Shown: piece after piece, positions 1 to 8,200 of the stretch
Layout of the letters: each line of letters starts with the position of its first letter
Position numbering within the stretch: position 1 is the first letter of the stretch
Origin: DATLGB01 sp964242305
GTDB taxonomy: Bacteria; Actinomycetota; Thermoleophilia; Solirubrobacterales; Solirubrobacteraceae
NCBI GenBank assembly: GCA_964242305.1
Contig: CAXTBB010000007.1
Coordinates: 62,001-126,000, forward strand
Direction of reading: 5' to 3'
DNA length: 64,000 nt
Notes under the pieces: model-generated
What the model saw: the letters and a program-made list of their open reading frames with translations, nothing else
What the model was told of the DNA's origin: nothing
Database searches by the model: none
Program-made: the position numbers and the translations under genes

Positions 1-352
1 GATCCCGGGTCGGACGCAGCCCGCGCCCCTTCAGCGCCACGCCCAGATCGAGGTTCTCGACGGTGCTGAGGGAGTCGATGAGGCCGAGGTCCTGGTGGAT
101 CACGCGTACGCGCGCCAGCGCCTCGGCCCCTTCGAACAGCGTGGCGTCGCTGTCGGCGGTCTCGATCGTCCCGCCAGGGTCTGCCTCGTGGACACCGGTG
201 ATCACCTTCACGAGCGTCGACTTGCCCGATCCGTTCTGGCCGACGAGCGCGACGATCTCGCCGGACTCCAGCTCCAGCGACACGTCATCGAGCGCTCGCA
301 GACCCGGGAACGACTTGGAGACATGGCTCACACGCAGCAGAGGACCGGGCAC
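1..352 (-). CDS. Sugar-type ABC transporter ATP-binding protein (partial, N-terminal part)
   Basis: This is the first ~117 residues of an ABC transporter ATPase; the gene continues beyond the left edge. From the GTG at 352 the frame reads VPGPLLRVSHVSKSFPGL. It holds a Walker A loop GQNGSGKST (residues 38-46) and the Q-loop region VIHQDLGLIDSLSTVEN. The layout resembles the first cassette of RbsA/MglA-type sugar importers, which carry two ATPase cassettes. The gene starts 10 bases after the binding-protein stop, so the two are in one operon. No clear ribosome binding site is seen. The permease should lie to the left of the window. Confidence 0.85.
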   Translation of the reverse strand, partial: MPGPLLRVSHVSKSFPGLRALDDVSLELESGEIVALVGQNGSGKSTLVKVITGVHEADPGGTIETADSDATLFEGAEALARVRVIHQDLGLIDSLSTVENLDLGVALKGRGLRPTRD

Positions 353-362
353 GGCGCGGGGC

Positions 363-1487
363 TCAGTTGGTCGTCCAGAGCTTCGCGAAGCGCTGCGCGA
401 AGTCCGGGTAACCGGTCCAGCCCTTGGAGATGTCGAAGGTCAGATCCTTCGCCGTGAGGAACTGCATCGGCCCGATCTGCTTCTTCTCGCCCTCCGTCAG
501 CGGTGCCTTGAGGATCAGGCGCGCAAGCGCGTCGACCTGGGTCCACGCCATGACGGGCAGGTCGACACCGAGCCCGGCCGTGACGTCCCCGTTCTTGATG
601 TCCTGCAGGTTTGCCGGGTTGGGCGCGAAGCCGACGGTATCGATCTTCAGGCCTGCGGTCTTCATTGCGGCCGGGAGTCCGGTCGAGGCCTCCTGCGTCG
701 AGAAGACGGCGACGTTGGAGTCCGGATGCGCTTGCAGGTCGCTGACCACCAGGTTGGGGGCCGAGCTGCCGATCGACGCGATCGGCAGCTTCTCGAACCG
801 CACTTCGCACGCGGCGCAGCGCGTCTTCATCTCGGCCTCGAAGCCGGCGCGCAGCGGCTCTCCGAAGCTGAGCTCCGGCGTCGTGTAGAAGACAGGCTTC
901 GCCGCGCCGGCCTTGCGGGCGACGACCCAGTCGGCGAGCAGCTTTCCGGCGAGCTCCGCGTTCGGACGTCCCAGCATCTGGGCGCCGATGCCGTACTTCT
1001 CGCCGTCCATCACGCCGTTGGTCGACACGGGTATGCCGGTCTGCTTGGCCGTGGCCAGCTCGTTGGAGATCGCGTCGGGCTCGATTGCGGGCAGCAGGAT
1101 GCCGTCGGGCTTGTTCTGCAGCGCGCTGGTGAAGGCCGACTGCTGCTGGTCCGCCGACGGCCCGGCTTTGGTCACGCTGAACGAGGCGCCGAGGATCTTC
1201 GTCGCCGGCGGGAAGATCGTCGCGAAGATGCCACAGATGGGGGACGCGCACTGCACGTAGGCAATCTTCGTGCCGGCCGGCAGCCGCCCGGGCAGAGGCT
1301 TGTCCACCGGGAAGGCAGTGGTCTTGCCGATGTATGGGGCGATGGCAGCCTTGGCGCCCGCCACGTCGGCCTTGGCCGAGTCACCGCCTCCCGATGAGCC
1401 GGAGCCGCCGCAGGCGGACAGCGAAAGACCGGCTATGAGCACTGCGGCGGCGACACGACCCCCGGGCCTACGCGTACTGAGATGCAT
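363..1487 (-). CDS. ABC transporter substrate-binding lipoprotein (periplasmic binding protein type 1)
   Basis: A 374-residue exported binding protein. A signal peptide leads to lipobox LSAC with the lipidated Cys at residue 26, followed by a Gly/Ser-rich linker. The mature part has the type 1 periplasmic-binding fold used by sugar transporters, with segments such as KPDGILLPAIEPDAI and TGIPVSTNGVMDGEKYG. An AAGGGAAG ribosome site precedes the ATG. It lies in the order FAH, VOC dioxygenase, this gene, ATPase, so it probably captures the compound, or a precursor, handled by the neighbouring catabolic enzymes. The ligand cannot be read from the sequence; RbsB-like fold does not prove a sugar ligand. 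Confidence 0.85.
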   Translation of the reverse strand: MHLSTRRPGGRVAAAVLIAGLSLSACGGSGSSGGGDSAKADVAGAKAAIAPYIGKTTAFPVDKPLPGRLPAGTKIAYVQCASPICGIFATIFPPATKILGASFSVTKAGPSADQQQSAFTSALQNKPDGILLPAIEPDAISNELATAKQTGIPVSTNGVMDGEKYGIGAQMLGRPNAELAGKLLADWVVARKAGAAKPVFYTTPELSFGEPLRAGFEAEMKTRCAACEVRFEKLPIASIGSSAPNLVVSDLQAHPDSNVAVFSTQEASTGLPAAMKTAGLKIDTVGFAPNPANLQDIKNGDVTAGLGVDLPVMAWTQVDALARLILKAPLTEGEKKQIGPMQFLTAKDLTFDISKGWTGYPDFAQRFAKLWTTN

Positions 1488-1518
1488 CCTGTCTTCCCTT
1501 CGGTTGATGGTCCGCCGG

Positions 1519-2109
1519 CTAGCCGAGCGGCACGCGGAGATCGAGCGGCTCAGCCGGCTCGAACTCGCCGCGATAGGCCCGGGTGTGAAGCTCGTCCGCG
1601 CTCGCGCCTTGCGCCCTGGCCTCGGCCAGGCGCGCCGGGTCCACGCTGACGCCGATCGGGTTCTCGGCGAACCGCGGATCGCCGCTCATGAAGGCGGTGG
1701 ACTGCGACCAGTCACCGAAGGTGTCCGCCTGCAGCTCGACGCTGTTCCCGTCCGGGTCGACGTAGTAGAACGACATCGTCATGCCGTGATCCAGGCAGGC
1801 GTGCGGCACGATGCCCAGCGGGGCGAGGCGCTCGTAGGTGTCGACGAGCTCGTCCATGGACGCGTACTCGAATGCCATGTGGTGCAGGCCGCTGTGCGCG
1901 AGTTTGTCCGGGTCCTCCTGCAGAGCGGGCGTGGTGAGCAGCGCGAGGCGGTGATTGGCCGAGTCGTTGGACAGCCACGCGCCGCCTTCGAATCTGTAGA
2001 CGGGCCGCAGGCCGGCCACCTGCCCGTACCAGTCGATCATCTCCTGCAGCCGCGTGGTCTTGAGGTTGACGTGATGAAGAACCGGGGTGTGCATGTGGGC
2101 CGGAGTCAT
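1519..2109 (-). CDS. VOC-family ring-cleavage dioxygenase-like protein (set A)
   Basis: A 196-residue vicinal-oxygen-chelate protein. The three expected metal ligands of type I extradiol dioxygenases are visible: His in LHHVNL near residue 13, His in LHHMAFEY near 76, and Glu in GNSVELQ near 127. Such enzymes use Fe(II) or Mn(II) to cleave catecholic rings beside the hydroxyls. It is shorter than two-domain dioxygenases (~290 residues) and has a C-terminal extension. Its ATG overlaps the FAH stop (ATGA, 2106-2109), which implies translational coupling. A close paralog lies at 20433-21020. The activity is inferred; a lyase or isomerase of the same fold cannot be excluded. Confidence 0.8.
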   Translation of the reverse strand: MTPAHMHTPVLHHVNLKTTRLQEMIDWYGQVAGLRPVYRFEGGAWLSNDSANHRLALLTTPALQEDPDKLAHSGLHHMAFEYASMDELVDTYERLAPLGIVPHACLDHGMTMSFYYVDPDGNSVELQADTFGDWSQSTAFMSGDPRFAENPIGVSVDPARLAEARAQGASADELHTRAYRGEFEPAEPLDLRVPLG

Positions 2110-3005
2110 GCGCGGGTCGCGCTCACGACGGTGTTTCGCAGCGTCCCAACGCCGTCGATCTCGACCTCCACGACGTCGCCGGGATCCAGGAACAGCGGCG
2201 GCGTGCGGGACTGGCCGACGCCGGCCGGCGTGCCGGTGGCGATGATGTCGCCGACCTCCAGGGTCATGATCTGCGAGAGGAACGCGACGGTCCGGGCGAC
2301 GTCGAAGATCATCGAGGCGGTGGTCCCGTCCTGCACCGTCCTCCCATTGACGCGCGTGCGCAGCGCGAGCGCTTGCAGATCCTCGATCTCGTCGAGCGTG
2401 ACGAGGGCAGGCCCGCAGGGAGCGAACGTGTCGATGGCCTTCCCGCCGGTCCACAGGCTGTTGGCGAGCTGCAGGTCGCGTGCGCTGACGTCGTTGAGCG
2501 CCATCGCGCCGGCGACGTGGCCAAGGGCGTCGGTCTCCTGGATGTAGCGTCCGGGACGGCCGATGACAACGGCGAGTTCCGCCTCGTAGTCGACCTTCTC
2601 GGTGCTGGTCGGAGGCACGATGTCGCTGTACGGACCGGTCAGCGAGTTGGCGAACTTCGCGAAGAACATCGGTTCGGCGGGCGCGCTCAAACCGGCTTCC
2701 TCGGCGTGGTCTCTGTAGTTGAGCCCGAGGCAGACGATCTTCTGCGGGTCAGGGACGGGCGGCCCGAGCTCGATCGAGCCGGTCGACGCGGCCGTGCCGG
2801 TTGCCTCCCTGGCGGCGTCGAGGAGTCGCGAACGATCGTCCGCTCTGAGGGCCAGGACGTCGCGGACCGTCATGCGCCCGTTGGACCCAGCCCCGTCGAG
2901 GCCGGCTGCGCGCGCTGCCGCGCGCGCCTCCACGACAGCGTCGTCGAGCTCGATGCCGGCGACCAGCGGGTCCCCGGCGGCAGCCCGATACGAAACAAGC
3001 CTCAA
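2106..3005 (-). CDS. Fumarylacetoacetate hydrolase family protein (set A)
   Basis: A 299-residue protein of the FAH family, which hydrolyses, hydrates or isomerises ring-cleavage products. Family marks are KIVCLGLNYRDHAEE (~88-102), the metal-binding DYEAELAVVIG (~139-149), NDVSARDLQ and the C-terminal GDIIATGTPAGVG. It starts at TTG 3005 behind a strong GGAGGGAGG ribosome site. It is the first gene of a leftward operon with the VOC dioxygenase and ABC transporter, and is expressed from a promoter that contains the GntR palindrome. Paralogs are at 18222-19121 and in the C-terminal half of 9564-11405. Hydratase versus hydrolase cannot be decided from sequence. Confidence 0.88.
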   Translation of the reverse strand: MRLVSYRAAAGDPLVAGIELDDAVVEARAAARAAGLDGAGSNGRMTVRDVLALRADDRSRLLDAAREATGTAASTGSIELGPPVPDPQKIVCLGLNYRDHAEEAGLSAPAEPMFFAKFANSLTGPYSDIVPPTSTEKVDYEAELAVVIGRPGRYIQETDALGHVAGAMALNDVSARDLQLANSLWTGGKAIDTFAPCGPALVTLDEIEDLQALALRTRVNGRTVQDGTTASMIFDVARTVAFLSQIMTLEVGDIIATGTPAGVGQSRTPPLFLDPGDVVEVEIDGVGTLRNTVVSATRA

Positions 3006-3058
3006 CGGTCCTCCCTCCAGACGAGTCGGCGACTGACCTGTGCGGTCACACCCTGCGG

Positions 3059-3087
3059 AGCCTAAGTGTCAACACTTTGGATGTCAA
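3059..3087 (-). promoter_or_regulatory. Promoter of the leftward set A operon with GntR palindrome between -35 and -10
   Basis: On the minus strand TTGACA (3087-3082) is followed after 17 bases by TAGGCT (3064-3059), a good sigma-70-type promoter. The spacer carries the perfect palindrome AAGTGTCAACACTT at 3064-3077. The same palindrome, inverted, recurs at 3851-3864. A repressor bound here would occlude RNA polymerase. The leader to the FAH start would be about 45 bases. Confidence 0.75.
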
Positions 3088-3121
3088 GCGTATTGACCTG
3101 GGAAGTAGTGTTCGACCCCTC

Positions 3122-3859
3122 GTGAGCGCGCGTGCGAGCCAATCCGCGTCAATCGGCCACCGTGTCGGGGTCCGCGAGAACACCCTGGTGATCCACGAGG
3201 CGATCCGCGAGGAGATCCTCACCGGCACGCTGGCTCCGGACACATGGATCTCGCAGGTCCAGCTGGCCAAGCGATTCGGCGTCAGTCGCGGGCCGGTGCG
3301 CGAGGCGTTGCGGCTGCTGGAGCGAGAGGGGCTCATCGAAGCGGCTGTGAACCAGCGCGCGCGCGTCACGGCGATCTCTGTGGCGGATCTCGAGCAGCTC
3401 TACGCGGCCCGCATCGTCCAGGAGGGCCTGGGCATCACAGCGACCGTCCCGCTGTTATCGCAGGCGGACATCGACGTCCTGCGCGCGTTGACGGCCGAGA
3501 TGGACCGTCTGGCGGGGGCCGACCTGGCGGCATGGGAGTCGGTGCACCGCCGGTTCCACTACGAGCTCGTCAAGCACGCCGGCGCGCGCCTCAGGCGCAT
3601 GCTCGAGCAGTTCTACGACCACTCTGAGCGCTACCGCCGGATCTACATCACGGGCGACCCGCGCGCGTGGTCGGTCGGCGCGGCCGAACATCGCGAGATC
3701 GTTGACGCGTGCGCGCGTCGGGACGGCCCGGCGGCGGCCGCGCTGCTCGGGCGCCACCTATCGCGGACCGCGCTCAGCGGGCTTGCGCTCATCGCACCCG
3801 AGCACGAGCCTGCGCTGGTGCGCGCCGCCGTCCGGCAGCTGGCCACGGATAAGTGTTGA
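3122..3859 (+). CDS. GntR/FCD-family transcriptional regulator (set A)
   Basis: A 245-residue FadR-type regulator. The N-terminal winged helix (about LVIHEAIREEILTGTL to FGVSRGPVREALRLLEREGL) binds DNA. The C-terminal all-helical FCD domain carries the usual His-rich metal/ligand pocket (for example HRRFHYELVKHAG and AAEHREIVDA). I chose GTG 3122 because the alternative TTG 3077 lies inside the operator; neither has an ideal ribosome site. The gene sits between two divergently oriented catabolic operons and is flanked on both sides by the same palindrome, so it probably represses both and responds to a pathway acid. The stop codon lies inside the downstream operator. Confidence 0.88.
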   Translation: MSARASQSASIGHRVGVRENTLVIHEAIREEILTGTLAPDTWISQVQLAKRFGVSRGPVREALRLLEREGLIEAAVNQRARVTAISVADLEQLYAARIVQEGLGITATVPLLSQADIDVLRALTAEMDRLAGADLAAWESVHRRFHYELVKHAGARLRRMLEQFYDHSERYRRIYITGDPRAWSVGAAEHREIVDACARRDGPAAAALLGRHLSRTALSGLALIAPEHEPALVRAAVRQLATDKC

Positions 3860-3885
3860 CACTTTAGCCACGGAAGGTCTACGCT
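3851..3885 (+). promoter_or_regulatory. Operator and promoter for the FAD monooxygenase operon
   Basis: AAGTGTTGACACTT at 3851-3864 is the exact reverse complement of the palindrome at 3064-3077. It contains a -35 TTGACA (3856-3861); 18 bases later comes a -10 TACGCT (3880-3885). The start codon at 3892 falls about where transcription should begin, so the mRNA is probably leaderless. The operator also covers the last codons and stop of the GntR gene. Confidence 0.75.
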
Positions 3886-3891
3886 TCGGGT

Positions 3892-5472
3892 GTGGCGTCA
3901 GCCAGGGGAGAGCGGCAGGCCGAGTACGACGTGGCCGTGGTCGGCTACGGCCCGATCGGAGAGATGGCCGCGATCATGTTGGGTCGTCGCGGCTTCCGGG
4001 TGGCGGTTTTCGATCGCTGGCCGAAGATCTACCCGCTGCCCCGCGCCGTGGTCTATGACGACGAGATCGCGCGCCTGTTCCAGCAGGAGGGTCTGCTCGA
4101 TGACGTCCTGAAGATCACGGACCCCGTGCCCGACTCCTACGAGTGGCGCAACCGGGACGGGGACGCGCTGCTCAAGATCGATTGGTCGGTGGTCGGTCCG
4201 GCGGGACGACCCGTCGCGAACTTCTTCTCGCAGCCCGAACTCCAGGACGTGTTGGACAGCCGCGCGCGTGAGACGCCCGGTGTCGACGTCTTGCTCGGCT
4301 GGGAGGTCCACGAGCTGGTGGAGCACCAGGAGACCGTCGAGGTGGCAGCGCGATCGCAGGCCGGAGAGTCCGTCACCGTGTCCGCGCGCTTCGTGATCGG
4401 CGCCGATGGGGCCAACAGCCTCGTCCGCGGCCAGATCGGCGGTGGGTGGGAGGACCTGGGCTTCCAGTTCGACTGGCTGATCGTCGACGTGAAGCCCCAC
4501 GAGCAGCGCACCTGGAGCCCGATGAACTGGCAGCTCTGCGACCCGGCGCGCCCGACGACCATCGTCTCTGGCGGCCCGGGGCGCCGGCGCTGGGAGTTCA
4601 TGCGGCTCCCCGGAGAGAGCGTCGCCGAGCTCAACACCTCCGAGCGCGCGTGGGAGCTGCTGGCGCCGTGGGGGCGCACGCCGGAGAACACCACGCTCGA
4701 GCGGCACGCCGTCTACACGTTCCAGGCCAAGTGGGCGCAGCGCTGGCGCCGCGATCGGCTGCTCCTTGCCGGCGACGCCGCGCATCTCATGCCGCCGTTC
4801 GCGGGTCAGGGCATGTGCGCGGGCATGCGCGATCTGGCCAACCTGATGTGGAAGCTCGACCGGGTGCTGCGCCATCAGGCCCCCGCCGATCTCCTGGACA
4901 CCTACGGCGCCGAGCGGGCGACGAACGTCCAGCACTTCATCCATCTGTCGATGGCGCTCGGTCGCGTCATCTGCGTGCTCGATGAGGATGCCGCCCAGGA
5001 GCGCGACCGCCGGATGATCTCGGGCGGCGCCGACCCGGCCAAGGTGCTGCCGGCAGGACCGCCCCCGCGCCTCGGGCCCGGCGTGCTCGCCGATCATCCG
5101 GCCGCCGGGCTGCCGATGCCACAGGGTCGGGTCCTCGCGAGTGGTGAGGGTGCTCCCGCGCTGATGGACGTGCTGGCCGGGCCGGGCTTCCTGCTGATCG
5201 GCGCCGACGCCGACGCCGTCGCCCGGCTCAGCGCCGACGACCGCGAGTTCTTCGCCGGCATCGGCGGGCGTGTCGAGCACTTCGGGGACGGGGGTTACGT
5301 GGACGTCGACGGGGTCTACGCCGACTGGTTCAACACGACGGAGGCGGTGGCGGTGCTGGTGCGTCCGGACGATTACGTCTTCGGTGCGGTGGCCGGTGCC
5401 GCGCAGACGGCAGAGTTGGTTCGCGACCTCCGCGCGGCGCTCGGGTCGCCTGTGGTGGGGGCGCGGGCATGA
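3892..5472 (+). CDS. FAD-dependent aromatic hydroxylase, MhpA-like (set A)
   Basis: A 526-residue flavoprotein monooxygenase of the class A aromatic hydroxylase group, which uses NAD(P)H and O2 to hydroxylate phenolic rings. It shows the FAD dinucleotide motif GYGPIG (18-23), the DG motif GADGANSLVR, and the FAD ribityl motif LLAGDAAHLMPPFAGQGM followed by MRDLANLMWKL. The C-terminal third is thioredoxin-like, as in MhpA. The GTG start at 3892 coincides with the predicted transcription start. Its stop overlaps the next ATG (ATGA 5469-5472). By family it would supply the diol for the VOC dioxygenase. The substrate is unknown, though the closest textbook family is 3-(3-hydroxyphenyl)propionate hydroxylase. 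Confidence 0.88.
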   Translation: MASARGERQAEYDVAVVGYGPIGEMAAIMLGRRGFRVAVFDRWPKIYPLPRAVVYDDEIARLFQQEGLLDDVLKITDPVPDSYEWRNRDGDALLKIDWSVVGPAGRPVANFFSQPELQDVLDSRARETPGVDVLLGWEVHELVEHQETVEVAARSQAGESVTVSARFVIGADGANSLVRGQIGGGWEDLGFQFDWLIVDVKPHEQRTWSPMNWQLCDPARPTTIVSGGPGRRRWEFMRLPGESVAELNTSERAWELLAPWGRTPENTTLERHAVYTFQAKWAQRWRRDRLLLAGDAAHLMPPFAGQGMCAGMRDLANLMWKLDRVLRHQAPADLLDTYGAERATNVQHFIHLSMALGRVICVLDEDAAQERDRRMISGGADPAKVLPAGPPPRLGPGVLADHPAAGLPMPQGRVLASGEGAPALMDVLAGPGFLLIGADADAVARLSADDREFFAGIGGRVEHFGDGGYVDVDGVYADWFNTTEAVAVLVRPDDYVFGAVAGAAQTAELVRDLRAALGSPVVGARA

Positions 5473-7289
5473 ACGGCGACACGAGGGGAAGCCGCCTCGC
5501 CAGGGGGGTGCTCATCGCCCTCTTGAGCCTGGTCGCGCCGGCCGCCGCCGCCCCCGCCGATTCCAATGTCGTTCCGCGAGCGCAGTGCCAGGCCGGCGAC
5601 CGTCCGGACACAGCGCTCCAGGGCCAGATCCCACTGGTGGACCGGGCGACCGGCCGCGCGACGTCGGGGTACACCTGCAACCTCACCCTCGTCGGCGGCT
5701 ACCAGAGTCGGGGCTTTGCGAGCTTCGATACCTACAGGGAGTGCGCCTACGTCCCGGACACGAGCTTCGACCGGCTCATCTCCAACGAGGCCTACAGCGG
5801 TGGCGTCGTCGTCGTCGACGCGTCCGACGTGGTGCACCCGAAGGCGACGGCGCGCTTGACGACGACCGCTGCGCTCGAACCAACCGAGTCGATGCGCGTC
5901 AACGCACGCCGCGGGCTGCTGGTGATGGACAGCAACGGGCCGCTCGGCCAGTCCAACGACCGCGCCGGCCACTATCTCGACGTGTACGACATCGCGGCCG
6001 ACTGCACCCACCCGAAGCTCCTCGCAAGCGTCGACATGGGCGAGGGCGCGGGCCACGAGGGGTGGTTCTCGCCCGACGGCACCGTCTACTACATGACCAG
6101 CCTTGGCATGGGGGTCTCCAACGTGTTCCCCGTCGACCTGGCTGATCCGGCCCATCCGAAGCTCATGGCCTCCTGGACCGGTAACTCGAAGGCCCACGGC
6201 GGCGCGGTGAGCGACGACGGCAATACCGCCTACGAGTGCCAGCAGGGATCGATCCCGACGCCCAGCCCTCCCGACGACGGCGTGCGGATCCTCGACGTGA
6301 GCGATGTGCAGGCGCATCGCGCGGACCCCAAGGCGAAGCTGATCAGCTTCCTGCCCCTCGCCGACAACCAGTGGTGCCAGGGCGTGTATCCCGTCACCTA
6401 CGGCGGCCATCCGTTCCTGATCCAGTTCGGGGAGTTGACTCCGGGCCGGTCGTTCGCCACGCGCCCGCAGACGTGCGGCGTGAATCCGTCGAATTTCGCA
6501 GCGCCGCACATCGTCGACATCGCCGATCCGAGGAAGCCGTCCGTCGTCTCCACGCTGATGCTCGAGGTCGACGACCCGGCGAACTGCAACGCGGTGAACT
6601 TCGACGCCGATCCGAGCTCCACCGGGAGCACGGTCCCGGGCGTGAGCTATGACGTCCATCACTGCAGTCCCGACCGTCTCCACGATCCGACCATCCTCGC
6701 CTGCAACCAGATCCTCTCCGGGCTCGAGGTCTACGACATCCGCGATCCGTACCACCCGAAGGAACTCGCGTACTACCGGATGGGCACGCTCGGCACGCAG
6801 GCGATCATGCATCCGGACTGGAACGCCAACCCGGAGACCGTCGACGACGGGATCGCGCGACCGGTGGTCCGCGCCTCCCGCGGCGAGATCTGGTTCACAT
6901 CCGACTACACCGGCTTCCACGTCGCGAAGTTCGAGAACGGCGTCTACCCGTTCGCCGGCTCCGTGAGCTGCGCGCGAGACGACGACTACTTCTTCGACCA
7001 GTACAACCCTGGGCGCTGTGGCGCAGCCCGTCCGCGCGTCTGCCGGAGGGTCGTGCGGCTCCGCGTTCACGGCGTGCGCGCCCGACGGGTGCGATCGCTG
7101 ACGGTGTACGTCAACGGCAGGCGCCGCAAGGTCCGGCGCGGCCGGCACACGGTCGTGAGGGTCAAGCTGGTCGGCGGCCGGAACGCAAAGCTTCGCGTGA
7201 GGGTCGTGGCGCGGACCCGGAGCGGTCGACGCGTCAGCCATCGCCGCACCTATCGAGGGTGCAAGACATCGAGTGAAGGAGCGTCATGA
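5469..7289 (+). CDS. Secreted LVIVD-repeat (beta-propeller) protein with Arg-rich C-terminal tail
   Basis: A 606-residue exported protein. After a signal peptide ending APAAAAPAD it has about six LVIVD-type blades, for example VVVVDASDVVHPK, LDVYDIAADCTHPK, VFPVDLADPAHPK, HIVDIADPRKPS and LEVYDIRDPYHPK. These predict a beta-propeller acting outside the membrane. From about residue 515 the protein becomes a Cys-bounded, strongly Arg/Lys-rich, strand-like domain that could bind the envelope or a polyanion. The ATG overlaps the hydroxylase stop and the gene's own stop overlaps the next ATG, so it is firmly part of the catabolic operon. Its role there (binding, substrate release) is unknown. Confidence 0.8.
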   Translation: MNGDTRGSRLARGVLIALLSLVAPAAAAPADSNVVPRAQCQAGDRPDTALQGQIPLVDRATGRATSGYTCNLTLVGGYQSRGFASFDTYRECAYVPDTSFDRLISNEAYSGGVVVVDASDVVHPKATARLTTTAALEPTESMRVNARRGLLVMDSNGPLGQSNDRAGHYLDVYDIAADCTHPKLLASVDMGEGAGHEGWFSPDGTVYYMTSLGMGVSNVFPVDLADPAHPKLMASWTGNSKAHGGAVSDDGNTAYECQQGSIPTPSPPDDGVRILDVSDVQAHRADPKAKLISFLPLADNQWCQGVYPVTYGGHPFLIQFGELTPGRSFATRPQTCGVNPSNFAAPHIVDIADPRKPSVVSTLMLEVDDPANCNAVNFDADPSSTGSTVPGVSYDVHHCSPDRLHDPTILACNQILSGLEVYDIRDPYHPKELAYYRMGTLGTQAIMHPDWNANPETVDDGIARPVVRASRGEIWFTSDYTGFHVAKFENGVYPFAGSVSCARDDDYFFDQYNPGRCGAARPRVCRRVVRLRVHGVRARRVRSLTVYVNGRRRKVRRGRHTVVRVKLVGGRNAKLRVRVVARTRSGRRVSHRRTYRGCKTSSEGAS

Positions 7290-8161
7290 ACCGCCGCACC
7301 ATCTCTGTCGACGCCAACGGTCGGCGCGTCGCGGGCATAGCGACCGATGCTCGCCACACGGACGGCCCGCTCGTCGTCGCGCTGCACGGCGGCAGCTACA
7401 CCAGTCGCTACTTCGACATACCGGGTCACTCGCTGCTCGACGTCGCCGCCGCCAACGGGGTCGAGGTGATCGCCCTGGACCGTCCGGAGTACGGCGACAG
7501 CGATCCGCTCGCCGGAGAGGTGAGCTTCCAGGGCAACGCGGAGGTCCTCGACGCGGCGATCGGTCAGCTCTGGCGAGAGCACGGCGCCGATCATCCGGGC
7601 GTCGTCTTGATCGCGCATTCGATCGGGGCCGCCATCGCCGTCCATCTCGCTGCACGCCAGCCGGCCTGGCCGTTGATCGGGATCGCCATCTCGGGGATCC
7701 ACGATCGCGCGCCGGAGCACGTGCGCAACGCCTGGGACTCGATGCCGGCCGGCGAACCGGTCGTGTTCGACCAGGAACAACGCCGGATGTTCTTCTATGG
7801 CCCCGACTGGACCATCGAGCCGGACATCGTCGCTCGCGCCGACGCGTCGGCGGCGCCGATCCCCCTGGCAGAGCTACTCGAGGTCGTGGGCGGCTGGACC
7901 GAGGCGGCGCCGCGACTCGCCGCGCAAGTCGGGGTGCCCGTCCAGTACGTGGCCTTCGAATTCGAGTCGCTCTGGACGATCGACCGGCAGTCCCTTGACG
8001 ACTTCGCCGGGTACTTCGCCTCCGCCCCGGTCGTCGACGCCAGCCTCATGTTCGGCACGGGACACGACGCCGACCACCACCGCACCGGCCGGGCGTTCCA
8101 GCTGCGTCAACTGGCCTTCGCGCTTGAGTGCGCGGAGGGCGTCGCCCGACCGGCTGAGTAG
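7286..8161 (+). CDS. Alpha/beta-hydrolase fold protein (set A)
   Basis: A 291-residue hydrolase. It has the oxyanion-region motif LHGGSYTSRYF near residue 36 and a nucleophile elbow LIAHSIGAAIAV, where the usual first Gly of GxSxG is Ala. The likely catalytic His is in the GTGHDADHHR segment near the C-terminus. The gene begins inside the last codons of the LVIVD gene (ATGA at 7286-7289) with GAAGGAG upstream. In ring-cleavage pathways a hydrolase of this fold often cleaves the C-C bond of the extradiol product (MhpC/BphD type). Simple ester hydrolysis is equally possible here. Confidence 0.82.
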   Translation: MNRRTISVDANGRRVAGIATDARHTDGPLVVALHGGSYTSRYFDIPGHSLLDVAAANGVEVIALDRPEYGDSDPLAGEVSFQGNAEVLDAAIGQLWREHGADHPGVVLIAHSIGAAIAVHLAARQPAWPLIGIAISGIHDRAPEHVRNAWDSMPAGEPVVFDQEQRRMFFYGPDWTIEPDIVARADASAAPIPLAELLEVVGGWTEAAPRLAAQVGVPVQYVAFEFESLWTIDRQSLDDFAGYFASAPVVDASLMFGTGHDADHHRTGRAFQLRQLAFALECAEGVARPAE

Positions 8162-8200
8162 GCGCCTCTGCGGCCTTTGGCGGGCAGCCACGCCCAGTCA

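Noticed and set aside
63..1397. A 444-codon plus-strand open frame
   Set aside because: It is antisense to the binding protein and ABC ATPase, which have lipobox and Walker motifs.
3077..3121. TTG 3077 as start of the GntR gene
   Set aside because: It lies inside the GntR operator and the leftward promoter; GTG 3122 avoids this conflict.
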